A DNA stretch of 64,000 nt from Acidimicrobiia bacterium (GCA_022825005.1 JAJDYU010000085.1:1-64000); one strand, 5' to 3'. Positions 40,738-50,041 are shown, numbered from the stretch's first letter. Program-made: numbers and translations. The notes: generated by a model not told the origin, from the letters alone.

Positions 40738-42078
40738 TCAGCCCTCCTTGCGGTAGTCGGCCAACTCGACACCGTCGATGAGGTCGGCGAATTCCGGGGC
40801 GACTCCCACACCGGGACGACCAGTCAGGCTGGCCAGGAAGAATGACGTTGCCAAGTGCTTCAGGGCAGCATGCATGGCGAGGGGATCAGCGTTCTCCGGA
40901 GTGCATCCGTCTTCGGCCCGGGCTACCTGCTCGGCGCCGAGGAGAGGTTCGAGCATGCCCAGCCCACCTCCCGCAAGGATGACGGGACAGCTATCGGTGA
41001 AGCTGTTGTGGCCGGCCTGAGCCAGGTTGACAAAGGTCTTGGGTCCCGGTGCTGAGTCGTAACTTTCCAGGCTTCTATCGGTGGGCACAGTGATATCTAG
41101 CTCAGCCACGATAACCAGGATCGGCTTGTCTGCCCCATCGGGCGGAACCGCACCACCGCCAGCCAGTGGTATGGCGGCCAACACCGACTCGTTGGCCAAT
41201 GCGTCCAGTGCGGTTCTGGCACCGGCGGAATGTCCGATCACCCCCACCCTGGTGGTGTCGACAGCGCCTCCGAGAGCCGATTCCAGCGCAGCCAGGGTAT
41301 TGGCGATGTCGGCTTGGTCTTTCTCGGGGCTGGATTCCGCGGTTCCAAACGCCTGGGCGGGCAGATTCCTATGAATGTGCTCTGGGGATGCGACTATGAA
41401 GCCATGCGAGGCCATATGGGTGGTCAAGAAGATGGCGACGTCACGGTGACCGCCGAACCCGTGGCTGTAAATGACTACCGGATAGGGACCTCCGTCGGCC
41501 AGCGGTGCGTCGCGATAGGAGTTGGTCTCGACCGCGCTCTGCATGCTTTCGGGGATCAAGGATCGAAATGCTGCCGGAATGGCTTCAGCGGAGTTATAGA
41601 CCTCGGTTTCCATACCGGCCACCGCGTCTGAGTCAGCCGGATACCAAACAGACAGGGGCTGCTGTCCGGGTTCCTCTGCCAGCTCAAGGGTTCTTACCCC
41701 TACGGGGAGATCGCCGGACTCGGTGAACACTTGAGGGGGCGCGGGCGTGGGCGCCGGGGTGGGTTGTGGGGTCGGTTCGGGGGTCGGCACTGACGCCTCT
41801 GTGGGTTCGGGTTCGGGCGCCGCGGTGGGTTGAGGTTCAGGCGTTGCCGCTGGTGTGGGCGCTTCGGTGGGCGCTGCTGCCTCGGTTGGGGTGGGCGCCG
41901 GTGTCTCGGTTGGCTGTTCCACAGTGGGAGCGGCGGGCTGCGAATCGTCGTCGTTGGAGGAGCACCCCGTAGCGATCAGGGCCAAGACCAGCCCGACAGC
42001 GATCCAGGCTGCACACGCCCTCTTCTTGAAAGGCCCAGTTTTTCTTGGATCTACTTGAGAGGAATAAGCTCCGTCCAT
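40738..42078 (-). CDS. Alpha/beta-hydrolase lipoprotein (platelet-activating-factor acetylhydrolase-like)
   Basis: A 446-residue exported lipoprotein. A basic n-region and hydrophobic core (AAWIAVGLVLALIATGC) end in a lipobox with Cys39. A roughly 80-residue Pro/Thr/Glu/Ala linker of short repeats follows (41730-41930), then an alpha/beta-hydrolase domain. The nucleophile is in GVIGHSAGARTALDAL, the oxyanion region is in VVIYSHGFGGHRDVA, and a late His is in LAQAGHNSF. This layout resembles PAF-acetylhydrolase or dienelactone-type esterases. The start is uncertain: the ATG at 42078 shares bases with the divergent ATG at 42077. Likely a cell-surface esterase; substrate unknown. Confidence 0.8.
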   Translation of the reverse strand: MDGAYSSQVDPRKTGPFKKRACAAWIAVGLVLALIATGCSSNDDDSQPAAPTVEQPTETPAPTPTEAAAPTEAPTPAATPEPQPTAAPEPEPTEASVPTPEPTPQPTPAPTPAPPQVFTESGDLPVGVRTLELAEEPGQQPLSVWYPADSDAVAGMETEVYNSAEAIPAAFRSLIPESMQSAVETNSYRDAPLADGGPYPVVIYSHGFGGHRDVAIFLTTHMASHGFIVASPEHIHRNLPAQAFGTAESSPEKDQADIANTLAALESALGGAVDTTRVGVIGHSAGARTALDALANESVLAAIPLAGGGAVPPDGADKPILVIVAELDITVPTDRSLESYDSAPGPKTFVNLAQAGHNSFTDSCPVILAGGGLGMLEPLLGAEQVARAEDGCTPENADPLAMHAALKHLATSFFLASLTGRPGVGVAPEFADLIDGVELADYRKEG

Positions 42079-43243
42079 GGGCCGAAAGTACAAGGTAATT
42101 AGCGCTGATGGGCATGTGGAGACGCCGCCCGATGTATTTGTGAAGTACGTACCCGAGCGATACAAGGACCGGGCACCCCGTTTGATCCACCTGCCTGAAG
42201 GGGGAGAGGGTTGGCTGATCGAGGGTCAGCCACTGCTTCGCAACGGCCAGAACATCGCCGGGCGCGACAAGGTGAAGTTCTCCGGGGGCACCTATTTCAA
42301 CGCCGACGGCAGCCCCGCCGAAGGTGCCGGCCCCGCTGAGCAGCGCCTCCGGGAGCAAGACCTCGACGGCATCGATGCCGAGGTGTTGTTCCCTCCGGTG
42401 TTCGCCAGCCGATTCCTCGAGGGCATCAAGGATCCCGACGTGTACCGCTCCATGATCAGGGCCTACAACACCTTTCTGGCCTACGACTATTGCTCGGTGG
42501 CCCCCGACCGGCTCATCGGCAACGCGGTGACCCCCATCACCGACATCGACCATGCGGTTGAGGAACTGGAGTTCGTTGCCGAGGCCGGTTTGCCGTCGGT
42601 GGCGTTCTACAATTTCCCCAACGGCTCTCCCTACGCCGATCCGGTGGACGACCGCTTCTGGGAGAAGAGCCTGGAGCTGGGACTCAAGCTGGCCCCTCAC
42701 TTCGGTTTCGGTGCGGGCCAGGCCCCGCCCCAATCGGCAGCCAAGGGAACGTCCGACAGCCCGTGGGCCACTGCTCTGGTACAGCGGGCCGGCAACCACT
42801 CTCCGGTGTACTGCATGGCCCAGCTCATCGCCGCAGGAGTGCTGGAGCGGTTCCCGGAGATCAAGTTCTACTTCGCCGAGACCAACGCCAGCTGGCTGCC
42901 GGGCACGCTCTACTTCATGGACGACAACTACGAGCTGTTCGGCGACTGGTTCAAAGTGAAGTACGAGCGCAAGCCCAGCGAGCAGATACTCGACCACTTC
43001 CACTTCAGCGTGATCCGCGACCCGGTGGTGTTCGACATGGTTGACATCATCCCGTGGGACAACATCATGTGGGGCACCGACTTCCCCCACTCGGTGGGCT
43101 CGTTCCCCGACTCCCAGGAGTTCATCGAAGAGAACTTCACCAAGGTGGACGATTCGATATCCCGCAAGGTGCTGCTGGAGAACCCGGCCAAGTACTTCGA
43201 CTTGGACCTCGACGCCGACATCACCGAGACGCCGGCGGCCTGA
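42077..43243 (+). CDS. Amidohydrolase-2 family protein
   Basis: The third amidohydrolase-2 enzyme in the window, 388 residues. The metal motif is YKVISADGHVETPPDVFVKY (D-x-H). EIKFYFAETNASWLPGTLYF is the family's second ligand block, and NIMWGTDFPHSVGSFPDSQE is the final Asp-containing strand. The subgroup with DxH, a long insert after residue 45 and the WGTDFPH end is frequent in actinobacteria within degradation clusters. The gene is followed, in convergent orientation, by a zinc alcohol dehydrogenase. It differs enough from the 18526 and 24211 proteins that these are not recent duplicates. Confidence 0.87.
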   Translation: MGRKYKVISADGHVETPPDVFVKYVPERYKDRAPRLIHLPEGGEGWLIEGQPLLRNGQNIAGRDKVKFSGGTYFNADGSPAEGAGPAEQRLREQDLDGIDAEVLFPPVFASRFLEGIKDPDVYRSMIRAYNTFLAYDYCSVAPDRLIGNAVTPITDIDHAVEELEFVAEAGLPSVAFYNFPNGSPYADPVDDRFWEKSLELGLKLAPHFGFGAGQAPPQSAAKGTSDSPWATALVQRAGNHSPVYCMAQLIAAGVLERFPEIKFYFAETNASWLPGTLYFMDDNYELFGDWFKVKYERKPSEQILDHFHFSVIRDPVVFDMVDIIPWDNIMWGTDFPHSVGSFPDSQEFIEENFTKVDDSISRKVLLENPAKYFDLDLDADITETPAA

Positions 43244-43257
43244 CCCTCGGCTGGAGT

Positions 43258-44382
43258 TCAGCTCAGATCGAGCACGCCTCTGGCCAGCTTTCCTGCTTCG
43301 AGATCCTCGAACGCCTTGTCTAGCTCGGCAAGGTCGTAGGTAGCCGACACCAGTTCGTCCAGTAATAGTCGGCCGTCCAGATACAGGTCAACCAGCGCGG
43401 GGATGTCGAACGCGGGGCGAGCCGATCCGTAGCGGCACCCCATGATCGACTTGTTCTGGTAGAGCTTGAACGGAGCCAGCTCCATTGCCGCGTCCATCCC
43501 GGCTACTCCCAAGATCACCATGTTGCCGCCGGGGCGGAGCATCTCCACCGCGTCCATCATCAGCGAGGTATTGCCCACGCACTCCACCGAGCAGTCCACG
43601 CCGCCCGCGGTCATCTCCCGCACGGTGTCAACAGCCGGCACCTGGCTCGAGTCCACGAAGTGGGTGGCGCCGAACTGGCGGGCAAAGCCCTCCTTGGCTG
43701 GGTTGTTGTCGAACGCGACGATCTTGGTGGCCCCGGCGATGCGGGCCGCCTGAATCACATTGAGGCCGATGCCGCCCACGCCGATCACCGCCACGGAGTC
43801 GCCCCGGTACACCTGGGCCCGGTTGAAGATGGCGCCGGTTCCTGTGAGCACGCCACAGCCGATGAGACAGGCGCTGGTGAACGGCACCCGCTTGTCGATG
43901 GCCACCACCTGGCCCTGGCCCACCACAACCTCCTCGGCAAACACGCCGGTGTTGGCAAAGCCCATGATCGGTTCGCCCTGGTAGGTGAAATAGGCCGGCA
44001 GGTCGCCGGGGCCGGGCTCCTCGCCGGTCTCGTTGCGCTTGGCGATGGCCGCCCCCAGCTTGGAGTTCTGGCACAGAGTGGGATGGCCGGTGGCGCACAC
44101 CGAGCAGTGGCCGCAGTTGTCGATGGTGGCGATCACCACATGATCCCCGACATTGACGGTCGTCACGTCGCTGCCCACCGCCACCACCTGGCCGGCGCCC
44201 TCATGGCCCATAACGAACGGCGGAGAGAACATCTGCCCAAACGTTCCGTTGATTACGGATACATCGGAGTGACACACCCCGGCTGCCCCGATCCGCACCC
44301 GCACTTGGTGGGGTTCGAGCTCGGTTACTCCGAGACCATCGACCACAACCGCGCCCTCACCGTCGAACAAGATGCCCCGCAT
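43258..44382 (-). CDS. Zinc-dependent alcohol dehydrogenase (MDR family)
   Basis: A 374-residue medium-chain dehydrogenase/reductase. The catalytic zinc ligands are in GAAGVCHSDVSVINGTF and VMGHEGAGQVVAVG, the structural zinc cysteines are in IDNCGHCSVCATGHPTLC, and the coenzyme fold is SVAVIGVGGIGLNVIQAARI. Length and the CHSD variant match the actinobacterial class III/NDMA-type alcohol dehydrogenases. It lies 19 nt downstream of a NIPSNAP protein on the same strand. It oxidises an alcohol or thiol adduct to an aldehyde; the substrate cannot be named. Confidence 0.9.
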   Translation of the reverse strand: MRGILFDGEGAVVVDGLGVTELEPHQVRVRIGAAGVCHSDVSVINGTFGQMFSPPFVMGHEGAGQVVAVGSDVTTVNVGDHVVIATIDNCGHCSVCATGHPTLCQNSKLGAAIAKRNETGEEPGPGDLPAYFTYQGEPIMGFANTGVFAEEVVVGQGQVVAIDKRVPFTSACLIGCGVLTGTGAIFNRAQVYRGDSVAVIGVGGIGLNVIQAARIAGATKIVAFDNNPAKEGFARQFGATHFVDSSQVPAVDTVREMTAGGVDCSVECVGNTSLMMDAVEMLRPGGNMVILGVAGMDAAMELAPFKLYQNKSIMGCRYGSARPAFDIPALVDLYLDGRLLLDELVSATYDLAELDKAFEDLEAGKLARGVLDLS

Positions 44383-44401
44383 AGCTGATGCTCCTCTCTG
44401 C

Positions 44402-45145
44402 CTAGTTCCGATTGATATAGGTGTCGTCTTCGTAGGCCTCGGGGCCGGTGAGCGTGCCTGGAGCTGGGGTCATCAGCTCCTCCCGAAAGCGGGTGGTGTA
44501 CTGCTGGGCCGTGGCCCGCCACGCCACAAGCCGGTCGTCGCCGTCGACCCCCTCGCCGAATCCACTGGCCGCGTCGGCGGCCTTATTCAGTCGGATATAG
44601 GCATCGGGGGAAGCGGCCCAAACGGTGCACACTTCGTAATCGTGGTGCAGCACCTCCCACAGTCCCATACAGGTGTATCCGTAGTCGGCCGCCGCGGGCA
44701 GGTAGTCGGCGGCCATGGCGGCCAGGTAGTCCCGACCAGACCCCGGCCGCACCTCGGTCAGTTCATGAATGTACAGCGTTCCCCGGACATCGCCGGTGAG
44801 TACCGAGGCCACAGGGGGCGATTCGGGTACCGAACCCAGAACCCGGTCATATCCGCCGGTGCGGAGCTTGAAGGCCTCTTCCCACCACTCGTCCAGCAGG
44901 TCGTTGGATTTCCGCTTGAGGTTGAGCCGGTCAACCCGCTCTAGCCATCCATCCCAGCCCCCGGAGTCCCAGAGATTGACCACCTGGGGCCAGCGAGCTG
45001 TGATCCCCATGGTGTACCAGGTACCAAGCAACTCGAAGCCGACCCGGGCGTCGCGATTCTGGATCTTGATGTGCTCCATGTAGGGCCAAGCAGCTTGGCC
45101 CATGATGTCGACATACTCGTGCAGGATGATCTCTCGCTTGGCCAC
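44402..45145 (-). CDS. NIPSNAP-family protein
   Basis: A 247-residue protein with two dimeric-ferredoxin-like halves, consistent with the NIPSNAP family. The first half starts REIILHEYVDIMGQAAWPYM and contains FELLGTWYTMGITARWPQVV. The second has GTLYIHELTEVRPGSGRDYL followed by CMGLWEVLHHDYEVCTVW, the repeated strand-helix-strand with W and E residues. Bacterial NIPSNAP proteins have no settled biochemical role. It precedes the alcohol dehydrogenase, probably in one transcript, and is divergent from a substrate-binding lipoprotein by 39 nt. Confidence 0.7.
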   Translation of the reverse strand: MAKREIILHEYVDIMGQAAWPYMEHIKIQNRDARVGFELLGTWYTMGITARWPQVVNLWDSGGWDGWLERVDRLNLKRKSNDLLDEWWEEAFKLRTGGYDRVLGSVPESPPVASVLTGDVRGTLYIHELTEVRPGSGRDYLAAMAADYLPAAADYGYTCMGLWEVLHHDYEVCTVWAASPDAYIRLNKAADAASGFGEGVDGDDRLVAWRATAQQYTTRFREELMTPAPGTLTGPEAYEDDTYINRN

Positions 45146-45184
45146 GGCCAGGACACTACCGCCAATCTGCTAGACCTCCTACCC

Positions 45185-46468
45185 ATGAGGCGAAGCTCCT
45201 TGGCCGCTAGGTTGGCTGCTGCTCTTGTCGTCTGCATTCTGCTGGCTGGGGGGTGCAGCGACTCTCCCAGCGACGTGGTTTCTCAAGAGGGCGTCTCTCT
45301 GGGCGTAGTGCGGGTCGGTGTCGGCCAAGGCGTGCAAATTCGGTCCATGAGCACGCTCACCGATCGGGCCGGTGAGCCGACTCAGATGACAATCAGGCAT
45401 GCGGTCGCCTTTGCGGTTGAAGATTATGGCCCTATCCATGGGCGCTTCGCCGTCGAACTGGGCGAACCCCTCAATGAACTCTGCTCGGCCGATGGCGGGC
45501 AGGCCGCGGCCGAAGAAGGGGTAGCCGACGGATCGGTGGTGGGGGTAATCGGTCCTTCGTGTTCGGTGGCGGCTACTGAGGCGGCTCCGCTGTTATCCGC
45601 GGCGGGAATGGTTCTGATCTCCCCGTCCAACACTTCGCCTGCCCTGACCTCCAACCTTGCCGGCGTCCCCGGTGCCCACCATTACCAAGGGTTTTACCGC
45701 ACTGCCCACAACGACTTATATCAGGGCAGGGCGGTGGCGGCCTTCGTCCATGAGGTACTCGGCCATGAGCGGGTTGCCGCGGTCCACATCGGCGATGCCT
45801 ACACCGAGGGGCTGGCTCAAGCTTTCAAGGACGCGTTCGAGCAGCGAGGGGGTGTCGTCACCGGGTTTATTGAGATGGATCCCGCGGCGACCGACCTGTC
45901 GCCGGTGCTGACCCAGACATTGAGCGGGTCTCCCGAAGCCTTGTTCATGCCTCTCTACAGTGAGGAGGGCAGCAGCCTTGCCGAACAGGTCCGGCAATTC
46001 GGCGGCCTAGAGGACTTGACGCTTATCGGGGCCGACTCGCTGCTCAGCAACCAGTTCCTGAGCTTGGAGTTCACCAGCGGGATGTACGTTTCGGGACCCG
46101 ACCTGCGCTTCGGAGAGAATGCCAATTGGGCTACAGGTGCGAATGCTGGGCAGATCATTCAGCGTTTCGTGACGAGGATCGGAGAGCCGCCTGACGGTGC
46201 CTTTTGGGCCCATGCCTACGATGCGACCATTTTGCTCTTGGATGCGATCACGGCCTCATCGCATCTCGAAGGCCGAGAACTGGTCATCGATCGAGCGGCA
46301 GTCCGTCGGCATCTGAGCCGGGTACAGGGACTGGACGGGGTCATCGGTACCATCGCCTGCGACGGGTTTGGGGATTGCAGCCCGGGCAAGATCTCCATCA
46401 TTTTGCATCTGAATCCTGATCAGCCGGAGGCGTCTCGCAACAACGTCGTTTACGAGTTCTCTCCCTGA
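45185..46468 (+). CDS. Branched-chain amino acid-type ABC transporter substrate-binding lipoprotein
   Basis: A 427-residue periplasmic-binding-fold lipoprotein of the LivJ class. The signal peptide (RLAAALVVCILLAGGC) ends with Cys24. The mature part shows VVGVIGPSCSVAATEAAPLL, MVLISPSNTSPALTS and RTAHNDLYQGRAVAAFVHEV, the conserved ligand-pocket strands of the family. The start at ATG 45185 is chosen as it opens the signal peptide. No permease or ATPase genes accompany it here, so it is an orphan subunit; its transporter must be encoded elsewhere. The ligand could be an amino acid, amide or aromatic acid. Confidence 0.88.
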   Translation: MRRSSLAARLAAALVVCILLAGGCSDSPSDVVSQEGVSLGVVRVGVGQGVQIRSMSTLTDRAGEPTQMTIRHAVAFAVEDYGPIHGRFAVELGEPLNELCSADGGQAAAEEGVADGSVVGVIGPSCSVAATEAAPLLSAAGMVLISPSNTSPALTSNLAGVPGAHHYQGFYRTAHNDLYQGRAVAAFVHEVLGHERVAAVHIGDAYTEGLAQAFKDAFEQRGGVVTGFIEMDPAATDLSPVLTQTLSGSPEALFMPLYSEEGSSLAEQVRQFGGLEDLTLIGADSLLSNQFLSLEFTSGMYVSGPDLRFGENANWATGANAGQIIQRFVTRIGEPPDGAFWAHAYDATILLLDAITASSHLEGRELVIDRAAVRRHLSRVQGLDGVIGTIACDGFGDCSPGKISIILHLNPDQPEASRNNVVYEFSP

Positions 46469-46476
46469 GATCGTCC

Positions 46477-46779
46477 TCAGCCGAGAAAAGCCACCACGAT
46501 TATCAGAACAATCACCGCGACGAGGGCTACGGAGGCCAGCAGCATGGCACCGGGCAGCCTCCGGCCGAACAGTCGGATCATGCGTCGGCCGGGAATGGGC
46601 GAGGCCGGCTCGTTGAGGGGCACGCCTCGGGGGGCAACGGCGATGCCGGGAGGGTCGATGCCGGTCTGCTCTCCGTCACGGACCTTCTCGGTCCACTTTG
46701 AACCGTTCCACCAACGGGCCTCATGCCGCCCGAATGGGTCGATGTGCCATGAGGCCTCGGGCTCGGGGTTCGCAGCCAC
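46477..46779 (-). CDS. Small DUF2510-type membrane protein
   Basis: A 100-residue protein with the DUF2510 motif at residues 11-30 (WHIDPFGRHEARWWNGSKWT), a Pro-rich middle, and a single C-terminal membrane helix (AMLLASVALVAVIVLIIVVA). DUF2510 is a short Trp-rich actinobacterial motif found near the N-terminus of membrane proteins and of unknown function. The gene converges on the substrate-binding lipoprotein, with an 8-nt gap, and reads away from the SnoaL-like gene. Probably anchored in the membrane with the Trp motif in the cytosol. Confidence 0.75.
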   Translation of the reverse strand: MAANPEPEASWHIDPFGRHEARWWNGSKWTEKVRDGEQTGIDPPGIAVAPRGVPLNEPASPIPGRRMIRLFGRRLPGAMLLASVALVAVIVLIIVVAFLG

Positions 46780-46875
46780 CTTGCGCCGAGTCTAACCAGA
46801 CGAGCATTGCTGTGGTCATGCTGGTCCGCATTGCTGCGAACCAGTAGGCCACGGTGCAAAATGACAGGCGTGGGT

Positions 46876-47418
46876 ATGTCAGAAAGCCAGGGCAAGTTGG
46901 CCGAGATCTTGGCCAAGCAGGAGATCACGGAGCTTCTGTATCGGTACTGCCGGGGGGTAGACCGCCTCGACATGGAACTGGTGCGCTCGTGCTACCACTC
47001 CGACGCCACTGATTCCCACGGCACGTTCGAGGGCTCCGTGGACGAGTATCTGATTTGGAGCGAGCGCCTGCTGCGTCGCTATACCGGCTCGGTCCATAAC
47101 GTGTTGAACGTGCTTGTAGAAGTCGACCCCGAGTTGGCGACCTCGGCCGATGGAGGCACTGTGGAGTGGGCTCGTTCCGAAGCCCACGGCATCGCCCGCC
47201 ACTGGACCGAGGGAGGACCCCCAGAGCTGAACCTGTCGGTGGGCTTCCGCTTTGTCGACGACGTGTCTCGGCGCAACGACGGCCCGTGGCTCATTTCGCG
47301 GCGGGTAGCCACCACCGAATGGGTGCGAGAAGAGCAGTTTCGGCGCTTTGACGAGCGCTTCTTGCGGGGCACCCGAGACCGCTCCGATCCGGTTTATGCT
47401 CCCCGTCCTGACCAATAG
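46876..47418 (+). CDS. SnoaL-like (NTF2-fold) protein
   Basis: A 180-residue NTF2-fold protein of the SnoaL-like type. The first helix pair, ILAKQEITELLYRYCRGVDR, and the strand ELVRSCYHSDATDSHGTFEG are characteristic, with the conserved YR..D and H/D cluster lining the cavity. The second half (WLISRRVATTEWVREEQF) gives the closing strands. Such proteins act as polyketide cyclases, dehydratases or ring-hydroxylating small-subunit-like enzymes. Other in-frame starts (ATG 46861, GTG 46870) cannot be excluded. It lies 35 nt before the dienelactone hydrolase operon. Confidence 0.8.
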   Translation: MSESQGKLAEILAKQEITELLYRYCRGVDRLDMELVRSCYHSDATDSHGTFEGSVDEYLIWSERLLRRYTGSVHNVLNVLVEVDPELATSADGGTVEWARSEAHGIARHWTEGGPPELNLSVGFRFVDDVSRRNDGPWLISRRVATTEWVREEQFRRFDERFLRGTRDRSDPVYAPRPDQ

Positions 47419-47453
47419 GCCACTGGTCGAACCGAGAACTACCATCGGCTGCC

Positions 47454-48170
47454 ATGCAAACCGAGAACGTAGAACTCTCCACCGCTGACGGCCCGATGAG
47501 GCTGTACGTCGCCCGGCCCGATGGCGAGCCGCAGGCCGCGGTTATCGTCATCATGGAAGCCTTCGGGCTGAATGGCCATATCGAAGACGTCACCCGGCGG
47601 ATGGCGGCCGAGGGCTATCTGGCGGTGGCCCCCGATCTGTACCACCGCTATGAGAACAACCTGGCCGGCTACGACGAAATGGACAAGATCTTCGAGATGA
47701 TGGGAAATCTCCTCGACGACCATTCCCTCATGGATGTGGACGCCGCCCTCGACTATCTGGCCGGCCAGGGAATCTCCTCCGACAAAGTGGGTATCACCGG
47801 GTTCTGCATGGGCGGCCGCGTGACCTTCCTGACGGCCATCAGCCGCCCGGTGGGCGCGGCGGTCACCTACTACGGCGGGGCCATCGTGACCGATGGGTTC
47901 ACCCCCGGCATGCCCAAGCTGGCCGACCGCCACAGCGACCTCCAGTGCCCGTGGCTGGGCCTGTTCGGCGACCTCGACGGCATGATCCCAATCGAGGGAG
48001 TCGAGCAGCTTCGGTCCGACCTCGAGGGCAACGCCCAGGCCACCGAAATCGTGCGCTATGCCGATGCTGACCACGGATTCCTGTGCGACGAGCGCCCGTC
48101 GTACAACGCCGACGCCGCGGCCGACGGCTGGTCGCGCATGGCAGCCTGGTTCGGCGCGCATCTGTCGTGA
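47454..48170 (+). CDS. Dienelactone-hydrolase-family protein
   Basis: A 238-residue alpha/beta hydrolase with the dienelactone hydrolase triad: Cys nucleophile in KVGITGFCMGGRVTFLT, Asp in LGLFGDLDGMIPIEGVEQL, and His in RYADADHGFLCDERPSYN. The enzyme family hydrolyses enol-lactones in aromatic degradation, but many members have other ester substrates. Its stop overlaps the GTG of the next gene by four bases (GTGA), coupling it to the 3-hydroxyacyl-CoA dehydrogenase, so the operon is DLH, HCDH, alcohol dehydrogenase. Confidence 0.9.
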   Translation: MQTENVELSTADGPMRLYVARPDGEPQAAVIVIMEAFGLNGHIEDVTRRMAAEGYLAVAPDLYHRYENNLAGYDEMDKIFEMMGNLLDDHSLMDVDAALDYLAGQGISSDKVGITGFCMGGRVTFLTAISRPVGAAVTYYGGAIVTDGFTPGMPKLADRHSDLQCPWLGLFGDLDGMIPIEGVEQLRSDLEGNAQATEIVRYADADHGFLCDERPSYNADAAADGWSRMAAWFGAHLS

Positions 48171-48925
48171 CTTCCGGCCAAGAGAAAATCGGGGTTATCG
48201 GCTCGGGGGTGATGGGCTCGGGCATTGCCCAGGTGATGGCCATCGCCGGCCATCCCGTGGTGGCCTTCGACATCGATCCCGACATCGTTGCGGCCGCGCC
48301 CGGTTTGGTTGCCGAGGGCCGATTCGGCATCCAGGGGGCGGTGGCCCGAGGCAAGATGACCGAGGAGGAGGCCGAGGCTGCGCTGGCCCGCATTCACTTC
48401 ACCACTGACCGGGATGCGGCTGCGAGCGTCGATGTGATCATCGAGGCGGTCCCCGAGCGCTTGGACCTCAAGATCGAGCTGTTCCGAGACCTGGACAAGG
48501 AGTGCCCCGACCACACCATCCTGGCGTCCAACTCCAGCGGGTATCCGGTGCAGGCCCTGGCGGTGGCCACCGACCGCGCCGACCGGGTGATCGGTTGGCA
48601 CTGGGCATCGCCCCCACCGGTAATGAAGCTGGCCGAGATTGTGCGCGCCCCGCAGACCTCCGATGAGACCACCGAGACCATCTGTCGCCTGGCTGCGGCC
48701 GCAGGCAAGAACCCCGTGGTGATCAAGGATTCCGCCATGAGCTGGGGCTACGTCACCAACCGGGTATACGGGGCCATGATCCGAGAGGCCAACGCGGTGG
48801 TGGCCGAGGGTGTGGCCAGCCGAGAAGAAGTAGACCAGCTCATGGTGGACTGCTTCCGGTGGCCGTCAGGTCCCTACGGCATGGTCTCCGGTGCCACCAC
48901 CGGCTGGAAGGCCGGCAAGAAGTAA
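48167..48925 (+). CDS. 3-hydroxyacyl-CoA dehydrogenase-family protein
   Basis: A 252-residue NAD-dependent enzyme. The Rossmann motif is KIGVIGSGVMGSGIAQVMAI, the mid-domain signature is VDVIIEAVPERLDLKIELFR, and ILASNSSGYPVQALA resembles the conserved SNTS region of 3-hydroxybutyryl-CoA dehydrogenases. The catalytic His usually lies in a GxHFFNP block; here the equivalent is VIGWHWASPPPVMKLAEIV, with the same His but a different surrounding sequence. At 252 residues it is shorter than the roughly 290 usual for the family. The substrate may therefore differ from simple 3-hydroxyacyl-CoA. Confidence 0.8.
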   Translation: MTSGQEKIGVIGSGVMGSGIAQVMAIAGHPVVAFDIDPDIVAAAPGLVAEGRFGIQGAVARGKMTEEEAEAALARIHFTTDRDAAASVDVIIEAVPERLDLKIELFRDLDKECPDHTILASNSSGYPVQALAVATDRADRVIGWHWASPPPVMKLAEIVRAPQTSDETTETICRLAAAAGKNPVVIKDSAMSWGYVTNRVYGAMIREANAVVAEGVASREEVDQLMVDCFRWPSGPYGMVSGATTGWKAGKK

Positions 48926-48943
48926 CCCCAAAGAGAGGTTTCC

Positions 48944-50041
48944 ATGAAGGCTGCACTCCTGGCATCGCCGGCCACGCCGTTGGTGATGGCCGATGTGGAT
49001 TGCGTCGATCCCGGACCGGGACAGGTGCGGGTGCAAGTTACCCACTGCGGGCTGTGCCACTCCGATCTGACCATGATCGATGCCCCCGAGATGATGACCC
49101 CGATCATCCTGGGCCACGAGGCCGCCGGGATTGTCGACGCGGTGGGTCCAGGGGTGGACTCCCTGGCCGAAGGTGACCATGTGATGCTGTCGCCGTTCGG
49201 CCCTTGTGGGACGTGCTACTGGTGCGTGCGAGGGGAGACGACGCTGTGCGAGTCGGCGGCGTCGATGTTCATGGGAACGATGCCTGACGGCTCGATTCCG
49301 TTCTCGATGGGCGGCCAGCCGGTGTATCGGGGCTTGGGAGTCGCCGGATTCGGCGAATTGACCCTGGTGGCCGAATCAGCCGCGGTGAAAATCGATCCCG
49401 ACGTGCCCCTGGAAGTGGCCGCGGTAATCGGATGCGCCATCCAGACCGGCGTGGGCGCGGTGCTCAACACTGCCCAGGTGGAAGAAGGCGCCACTGTGTT
49501 GGTGATGGGGCTCGGGGGCGTGGGCATGTCGGTGGTGCAGGGTGCCCGCCTGGCCGGCGCGTCGCGTATCTTCGCCTCCGACCCGGTGGCCGACCGCCGC
49601 AACGCCGCGGTGGCCTTTGGGGCAACTGACCTCCTCGATCCCAACGAGACCGACGTGGTGGCCCATGTGCAGGAGGCCACCAAAGGGATCGGCGCCGACT
49701 ACGCCTTTGACGCCGCGGGAGCTGGCCCGCTGGTAGAGGCCGGATTGGCCGCCACCCGCAACGGCGGCACCACGGTGATGGTGGGCGCTCCGGCCGTCGA
49801 ACACACAGTGACCATCAATCCCGCGGTGATGTACCTCACCGCCGAGAAAAAGCTGCTCGGCTGCCTGTACGGCGGCTGCAACTCCCAGCGAGAGGTTCCC
49901 CGCCTGCTGGCCCTGTGGCAGAACGGCCGCCTCGACCTGGAACCCATGATCACCGCCCGCCGTCCCATCGACGAGATCAACGCCGGACTCGACGACCTCC
50001 GAGCCAGCATCGGCATCAGAACCGTTTTCAATTTGAGCTAA
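48944..50041 (+). CDS. Zinc-dependent alcohol dehydrogenase (MDR family)
   Basis: A 365-residue MDR enzyme, related to but distinct from the 43258 protein. The catalytic zinc site is in VTHCGLCHSDLTMIDAPEMM and ILGHEAAGIVDAVGPGVD; structural zinc cysteines are in FGPCGTCYWCVRGETTLC; the NAD site is ATVLVMGLGGVGMSVVQGAR. A GAGAGGT ribosome site precedes the ATG. Third gene of the DLH-HCDH-ADH run (18-nt gap), so it probably oxidises a hydroxy intermediate in the same pathway. Confidence 0.9.
   Translation: MKAALLASPATPLVMADVDCVDPGPGQVRVQVTHCGLCHSDLTMIDAPEMMTPIILGHEAAGIVDAVGPGVDSLAEGDHVMLSPFGPCGTCYWCVRGETTLCESAASMFMGTMPDGSIPFSMGGQPVYRGLGVAGFGELTLVAESAAVKIDPDVPLEVAAVIGCAIQTGVGAVLNTAQVEEGATVLVMGLGGVGMSVVQGARLAGASRIFASDPVADRRNAAVAFGATDLLDPNETDVVAHVQEATKGIGADYAFDAAGAGPLVEAGLAATRNGGTTVMVGAPAVEHTVTINPAVMYLTAEKKLLGCLYGGCNSQREVPRLLALWQNGRLDLEPMITARRPIDEINAGLDDLRASIGIRTVFNLS

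Noticed and set aside
41730-41930. Repetitive stretch considered as a CRISPR array or satellite
   Set aside because: The repeats are short Pro/Thr/Ala codon words of a lipoprotein linker, without regular repeat-spacer units.
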